DNA of 8,928 nt from Hyphomicrobiales bacterium (GTDB taxonomy: Bacteria > Pseudomonadota > Alphaproteobacteria > Rhizobiales > Beijerinckiaceae). A program made the translations under genes and the position numbers. The stretch is taken from the NCBI GenBank assembly GCA_015655535.1, contig JAATEW010000265.1, forward strand, positions 1 through 8,928, read 5' to 3'. The notes under the pieces were generated by a model that did not search any database, had not been told where the DNA came from, and saw only the letters and a program-made list of their open reading frames with translations. Numbering within the stretch: position 1 is the stretch's first letter; each line of letters opens with the position of its first letter. Below, piece by piece: positions 5,555-8,928 of the stretch.

Positions 5555-5955
5555 CAACGCTGCCTCACCATGAGATAGAGAGCCGGTTCCTCGGCAATGT
5601 CTTGAAGCATCTTGTTCAATGACGCCGTCCATTCAGCTTCCTCCGCCGACATTGCAGGAAGCCCGGCATTCAAGGCTTCCTGAAGCGCGTGAGCATGAGG
5701 CGGAGCGATTTCGATCTCGCCGAAGCGCAGCAGACGTTCGAGCTTGCGGCGTGCTTCGCCCTCCGACAAATGCGCGATCCAGCCCCCATATTTCTCATAG
5801 GGGACTTCGAGCTTCGACGAAAAGCAATCGATGACGCCGATATGATGCCCCAGCGCCAGCGTATAATGGATGAGCTGCTTCGATTGCGCAGGCACATTCT
5901 GCGCCTGCTCCAGAAACTTGGCGCCCAACTGATAGAAGACCACCTGCTTCGGCAT
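5554..5955 (-). CDS. hycH: Formate hydrogenlyase maturation protein HycH
   Basis: This 133-residue soluble protein is of the HycH/HyfJ family, needed for assembly of the FHL hydrogenase but not part of the final complex; its biochemical role is poorly defined. Family-like stretches are MPKQVVFYQLGAKF at the start, LALGHHIGVIDCF near residue 40, ARRKLERLLRFGEIEI, and the ending ALYLMVRQR. I choose the ATG at 5955 because it aligns with the E. coli start and has a GGGTAGG element 6 bases upstream. An ATG five codons earlier (5970), which directly abuts the hycG stop (TGAATG), is the alternative. The stop overlaps the hycI start by one base. Confidence 0.92.
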   Translation of the reverse strand: MPKQVVFYQLGAKFLEQAQNVPAQSKQLIHYTLALGHHIGVIDCFSSKLEVPYEKYGGWIAHLSEGEARRKLERLLRFGEIEIAPPHAHALQEALNAGLPAMSAEEAEWTASLNKMLQDIAEEPALYLMVRQR

Positions 5956-5970
5956 TGTCAGCCTACCCAT

Positions 5971-6750
5971 TCAGCGCTTCAAAACGATATCGGTAAGCTT
6001 GCCGAAAATCTCGGCCAGGCGCGGGTCGTCTTCGCGGTCGAGATAATGCTGTACGCGCTCGGCGAAGGGCGTCGGCTCCTCCGCCCCGAGCAAATGCATG
6101 AAACGGTCGGCAATGATACGGCCATGGCGGTAACCCGCCATGCGCCTTGCCTCGCGTTCAAGCTCGACGCGGAGGTTCAGGGGGATTTGCGGATGAATGG
6201 GGACAACATTCTCATCCTCGCCCTCGACATGATGGCGCGCTTTGAGTTTTTGATCGAGCAAACCAAGCGCAAGAGCAAATGCGTAGATCGTAGCGGCGGG
6301 CGTCGGTGGACAACCGGGTATATAAAGATCGACCGGAATGACAGGATCGGTGCCGCCCCAGACGCAATAAAGATCATGGAAGATCCCGCCCGTGCAGCCA
6401 CAAGCGCCATAGGAAATGACGATCTTCGGATCAGGCGCCGCATTATAGGCTCTGATCGCGGGTTGACGCATCGCGCGGGTCATCGCGCCCGTATAGAGCA
6501 GCACATCGGCGTGGCGCGGCGAGGAGACCAATTTGATTCCGAAGCGCTCAGCGTCGAAAAGCGGACTGATCGCCGCGAAGATCTCGATCTCGCATCCGTT
6601 GCAGCCGCCACAATCGACGCGGAAAACATAGGCCGAGCGCCGGATATCCTTGAGCAGCGTCTGTTTGAGCTTGGCGATCTGCTCGCTCTCGCTGATCGCG
6701 CCGGGTGCCGGCACCAGATTGGTGCCGTGGCTTGTATCGAGTTGAATCAT
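5971..6750 (-). CDS. hycG: Group 4 [NiFe]-hydrogenase small subunit HycG (NuoB-like)
   Basis: This 259-residue cytoplasmic-side subunit carries the proximal [4Fe-4S] cluster that feeds the [NiFe] site of HycE. It is related to NuoB of complex I. Ligand regions are DCGGCNGCEIE (46-56), SYGACGCTGGIFHD (113-126) and IPGCPPTP (144-151). Resemblance to E. coli HycG is strong through the core (for example SPLFDAERFGIK and CVWGGTDPVIPVDLYIPG) and weaker after residue 170. C119 replaces an asparagine next to the conserved C117. The ATG overlaps the hycF TGA by four bases (ATGA), implying coupled translation; GGAG lies 8 bases upstream. No signal peptide is present, as expected for group 4. Confidence 0.96.
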   Translation of the reverse strand: MIQLDTSHGTNLVPAPGAISESEQIAKLKQTLLKDIRRSAYVFRVDCGGCNGCEIEIFAAISPLFDAERFGIKLVSSPRHADVLLYTGAMTRAMRQPAIRAYNAAPDPKIVISYGACGCTGGIFHDLYCVWGGTDPVIPVDLYIPGCPPTPAATIYAFALALGLLDQKLKARHHVEGEDENVVPIHPQIPLNLRVELEREARRMAGYRHGRIIADRFMHLLGAEEPTPFAERVQHYLDREDDPRLAEIFGKLTDIVLKR

Positions 6751-7295
6751 GGCGTGATCTCCGGGCGCCGGTGGCGTGAAGCCTGTGTCACTCTCGAAAC
6801 CTCGGCGCGCCGCTTACATTCCGGACAGGTCTCAAGCATTACGCGTTGCCGTTCCGTTTCACTTTCCGGCATGCCCGCGCGGGTTAGAAGCTCGATGACA
6901 TAGTTGACTTCCTTGGCCGGCGCGAAGGGCCGTTCGCAAGACTGGCAATTCGTGAGCGTGAACTCGGCTGTAACCATCAGGTCGGCCTTGTTGAACACAG
7001 CGAGTTCGAAATCGCCCGACAGAACGATGGCACCGGTCGGGCAGACTTCCTCGCAGCGAGCGCAGAAAATGCAGCGCCCGTAGTTCAATTTCCAAGTCCG
7101 CTTTCCGGCATGATGATCGGTGGACATCGTCAATGCGTTGGCCGGACATGCGATGGTACAGGCGGCACAGGCGATGCAGCGTTTAGGCGCGAACTCCGGT
7201 TTGCCGCGAAAGCCCGGACTGACGGGATAGGGCGCGAACGGATATTTCACCGTGGCGTCGCCCGTTTTGAAAAGCCCGGTCAAAAGTTTCAACAT
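6747..7295 (-). CDS. hycF: FHL hydrogenase polyferredoxin subunit HycF (NuoI-like)
   Basis: This 182-residue NuoI-type subunit links the formate dehydrogenase arm to HycG. It has two classical [4Fe-4S] sets: C40/43/46/50 in CIACAACTIACP, and C75/78/81/85 in CIFCARCEEVCPTG. C-terminal to these are two more pairs, C117-QS-C120 and C157-PE-C160, also present in E. coli HycF and possibly forming a metal site. The opening segment with GFRGKPEFAP before the first cluster is typical. The ATG at 7295 lies 9 bases after the hycE stop, and its Shine-Dalgarno (TAGGAT) includes that stop codon. The C-terminal 20 residues are basic and not conserved. It overlaps hycG by four bases. Confidence 0.96.
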   Translation of the reverse strand: MLKLLTGLFKTGDATVKYPFAPYPVSPGFRGKPEFAPKRCIACAACTIACPANALTMSTDHHAGKRTWKLNYGRCIFCARCEEVCPTGAIVLSGDFELAVFNKADLMVTAEFTLTNCQSCERPFAPAKEVNYVIELLTRAGMPESETERQRVMLETCPECKRRAEVSRVTQASRHRRPEITP

Positions 7296-7304
7296 GACGC
7301 GATC

Positions 7305-8928
7305 CTATTTTAGCGGCGAGTCAGTGCGCTCGCGGCCATAGCGCTCGACTTCTTTGTAAGGAACCGTCGTAGATTTTCTTTTGCGCACATCGACGAATGT
7401 CACGCGGTCCGTGCAGGAGTAGCAGGGATCGATGCTGGCTATGATGAGAGGTGCATCGGAGATCGTGTTCCCGCGCAGCATGTGACGCATCACGGGCCAA
7501 TTGGCGTAGGTCGGCGCGCGGCAGCGCCAGCGATAGAGTTTCTGGTTGTCGCCAAGCATGGTCCAATGAACGTCCTCGCCGCGCGGCGCCTCGGCATAGC
7601 CAAGCGCGAAGCGATGCGGCTTGTAGGTAAAGCCTTCGACGAGGATCGGTCCCTCCGGCATCTGGTCGAGGCAATATTCAATCATCGCCAACGAATCATG
7701 GACCTCCGCGGCCCGGATAAGCACCCGTGAAAGAACATCGCAGCCGTCATAGGTATGGATGTTCACCGAAACATTCGCATAGGCCGCGTAAGGATGGGTA
7801 ACGCGCGTGTCGCGTTTGAAGCCGCTTGCTCTGAGCAGCGGCCCAACCGGGCTATAATCCCGCGCGACCTGCGGATCGAGCCGGCCAACATTCTGCGTTC
7901 GAGACAAAATGTTGGGAGTCGACAGCAAGACGTCGACAAGGTCCGTCACTTCCTTGCGAAGTTCGAGGATCAGCTCTAGCGTCTTTGTCCGCTCGCTCTT
8001 CAATATGTCGCGGCGGACACCGCCGATCAGATTCATCGCATAGGTCTTGCGCGCCCCGGTCAGAAGTTCGGCCATGGTCATCGCCTTCTCGCGAACGCGG
8101 AAGAACTGCATGAAGCCCGTATCGAAGCCGACGAAGTGACAGGCAAGCCCGATGTTCAAAAGGTGGCTGTGCAGGCGCTCCACCTCGAGGAGAATCGTGC
8201 GAATGAAATTCGTGCGTTCGGGAATATGGATGCCTAAAGCCGTTTCTACCGAGGTCGCGTAAGCGACACTGTGCGTGAAGCCGCAGATGCCGCAGATGCG
8301 ATCCGCGAGAAACGTCACGTCATTATAGCCCATCCGCGTTTCGGCGAGTTTCTCCATGCCACGATGGACATAGAACAAGCGGTAATCGGCATCTATGATG
8401 CGCTCGCCATCGACGAACAGCCGGAAATGGCCCGGCTCGTCCGAGGTGATGTGAAGCGGCCCGAGGGGCACCTGGCTCGTCTCGCCTCTTGCGGCGTTGA
8501 TGAACTCATAGGTCTCCGCGTCCGCCGCGAGCGGCGGCCGGTTGCGGTAGTCCATCGTATCCTTACGCAAAGGATATAAATCGTCCGGCCAATCGTCCGG
8601 CAGAACCAGCCGCCGCTCGTCTGGAATGCCGACGGGTTGAAGGCCGAACATGTCGCGCGCTTCGCGCTCGCCCCATACCGTGGCCGGCACGCGTGGCGTT
8701 ACCGACGGAAATTCGGGCCTATGCGCCGGAACGAGGCCGCGAATGGTCACATAGCTCTTCACCGGCCCTTCCATGGAAAGGATGTAATAGAGCGCATAAT
8801 GTCCGTTGAGCTGCCGTTCGTCATTGGCGGCGACCGTGGAGAGCCAGCAGTCATGCTTGTAATAAAGCGTTTCGACGATTTCCGGCAGCGTGTTCAAATC
8901 GACGGTCAGCGTCACCTGATTGTCGGCC
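7305..8928 (-). CDS. hycE: Group 4 [NiFe]-hydrogenase large subunit HycE (NuoC-NuoD fusion), N-terminus outside window
   Basis: This catalytic subunit of the H2-evolving hydrogenase is partial. The frame is open to the right edge. The GTG at 8915 is probably internal, because the residues before it (ADNQ) continue the match to E. coli HycE, so roughly 30 residues are missing. Counting from 8915, residues 1-130 are the NuoC-like domain (VWGEREARDMFGL, RRLVLPDDWPDDLYPLRKD) and 150-504 the NuoD-like domain. The four nickel ligands lie in RICGICGFTH (C208, C211) and DPCYSCTDR (C498, C501). After DPCYSCTDR come 32 residues ending TDSPLK, the same length as the tail HycI removes in E. coli after Arg537, so the gene encodes a precursor. 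hycF follows 9 bases after the stop. A HyfG identity is possible, but neighbouring hycI argues for the Hyc arrangement. Confidence 0.96.
   Translation of the reverse strand, partial: ADNQVTLTVDLNTLPEIVETLYYKHDCWLSTVAANDERQLNGHYALYYILSMEGPVKSYVTIRGLVPAHRPEFPSVTPRVPATVWGEREARDMFGLQPVGIPDERRLVLPDDWPDDLYPLRKDTMDYRNRPPLAADAETYEFINAARGETSQVPLGPLHITSDEPGHFRLFVDGERIIDADYRLFYVHRGMEKLAETRMGYNDVTFLADRICGICGFTHSVAYATSVETALGIHIPERTNFIRTILLEVERLHSHLLNIGLACHFVGFDTGFMQFFRVREKAMTMAELLTGARKTYAMNLIGGVRRDILKSERTKTLELILELRKEVTDLVDVLLSTPNILSRTQNVGRLDPQVARDYSPVGPLLRASGFKRDTRVTHPYAAYANVSVNIHTYDGCDVLSRVLIRAAEVHDSLAMIEYCLDQMPEGPILVEGFTYKPHRFALGYAEAPRGEDVHWTMLGDNQKLYRWRCRAPTYANWPVMRHMLRGNTISDAPLIIASIDPCYSCTDRVTFVDVRKRKSTTVPYKEVERYGRERTDSPLK

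Noticed and set aside
5689..6903. A 404-codon open frame on the plus strand opposite hycF, hycG and hycH
   Set aside because: It mirrors three well-recognised genes on the minus strand, has low-complexity Arg/Ala/Asp-rich content typical of antisense shadows, and shows no domain.

Overview
This window is a formate hydrogenlyase (FHL) locus: a group 4 [NiFe]-hydrogenase operon, a formate channel, two hydrogenase maturation genes, and a formate dehydrogenase with its ferredoxin-like partner. Every protein gene is on the minus strand, so transcription runs from right to left. The only plus-strand gene is a tRNA-Lys(CTT) cut by the left edge. GC content looks to be in the high fifties by eye. The base composition, the FNR/FixK-type box and an intergenic palindrome of the kind scattered through Rhizobiales genomes (GAGCATCGGACCG... 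...TCCGATGC) suggest an alphaproteobacterium of the Hyphomicrobiales/Rhizobiales, perhaps near Beijerinckiaceae. The taxonomy is inference.

Layout in transcription order: hycE (large subunit, N-terminus off the right edge), hycF (polyferredoxin), hycG (small subunit), hycH (maturation), hycI (endoprotease that processes HycE), focA-like FNT channel, hypC, hypA. The hycE-to-hycI order is that of the enterobacterial hyc operon, and hycF-G-H-I are packed with overlapping or abutting stops and starts. A non-coding stretch of 361 bases follows (3090-3450). It holds the palindromic repeat, a tandem GTTGATCG repeat, a perfect-arm TTGAT-N4-ATCAA box and a weak sigma-54-like site. Next come hydN (four [4Fe-4S] clusters) and fdhF, 4 bases apart, forming a second transcription unit. 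Downstream of fdhF are a structured segment, the tRNA terminator and the convergent tRNA-Lys.

How the genes work together: formate enters or leaves through the FNT channel and is oxidised to CO2 by FdhF. Electrons pass through the HydN/HycB-type protein, HycF and HycG to the [NiFe] site of HycE, where protons are reduced to H2. HypA delivers nickel, HypC carries the Fe(CN)2CO precursor, and HycI removes the 32-residue C-terminal tail of HycE after metal insertion. The membrane subunits (HycC/HycD or Hyf-type) and the other Hyp proteins are not in the window.

Points that depart from the E. coli textbook case: FdhF has cysteine (TGC) exactly at the selenocysteine-140 position; the partner protein is HydN-like and sits with fdhF rather than in the hydrogenase operon; an FNR/FixK-type site precedes hydN-fdhF; and HypA has a CxC instead of a CxxC second zinc pair. 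I see no wholly unknown gene. Every stretch long enough to be a gene is accounted for by a recognised family.
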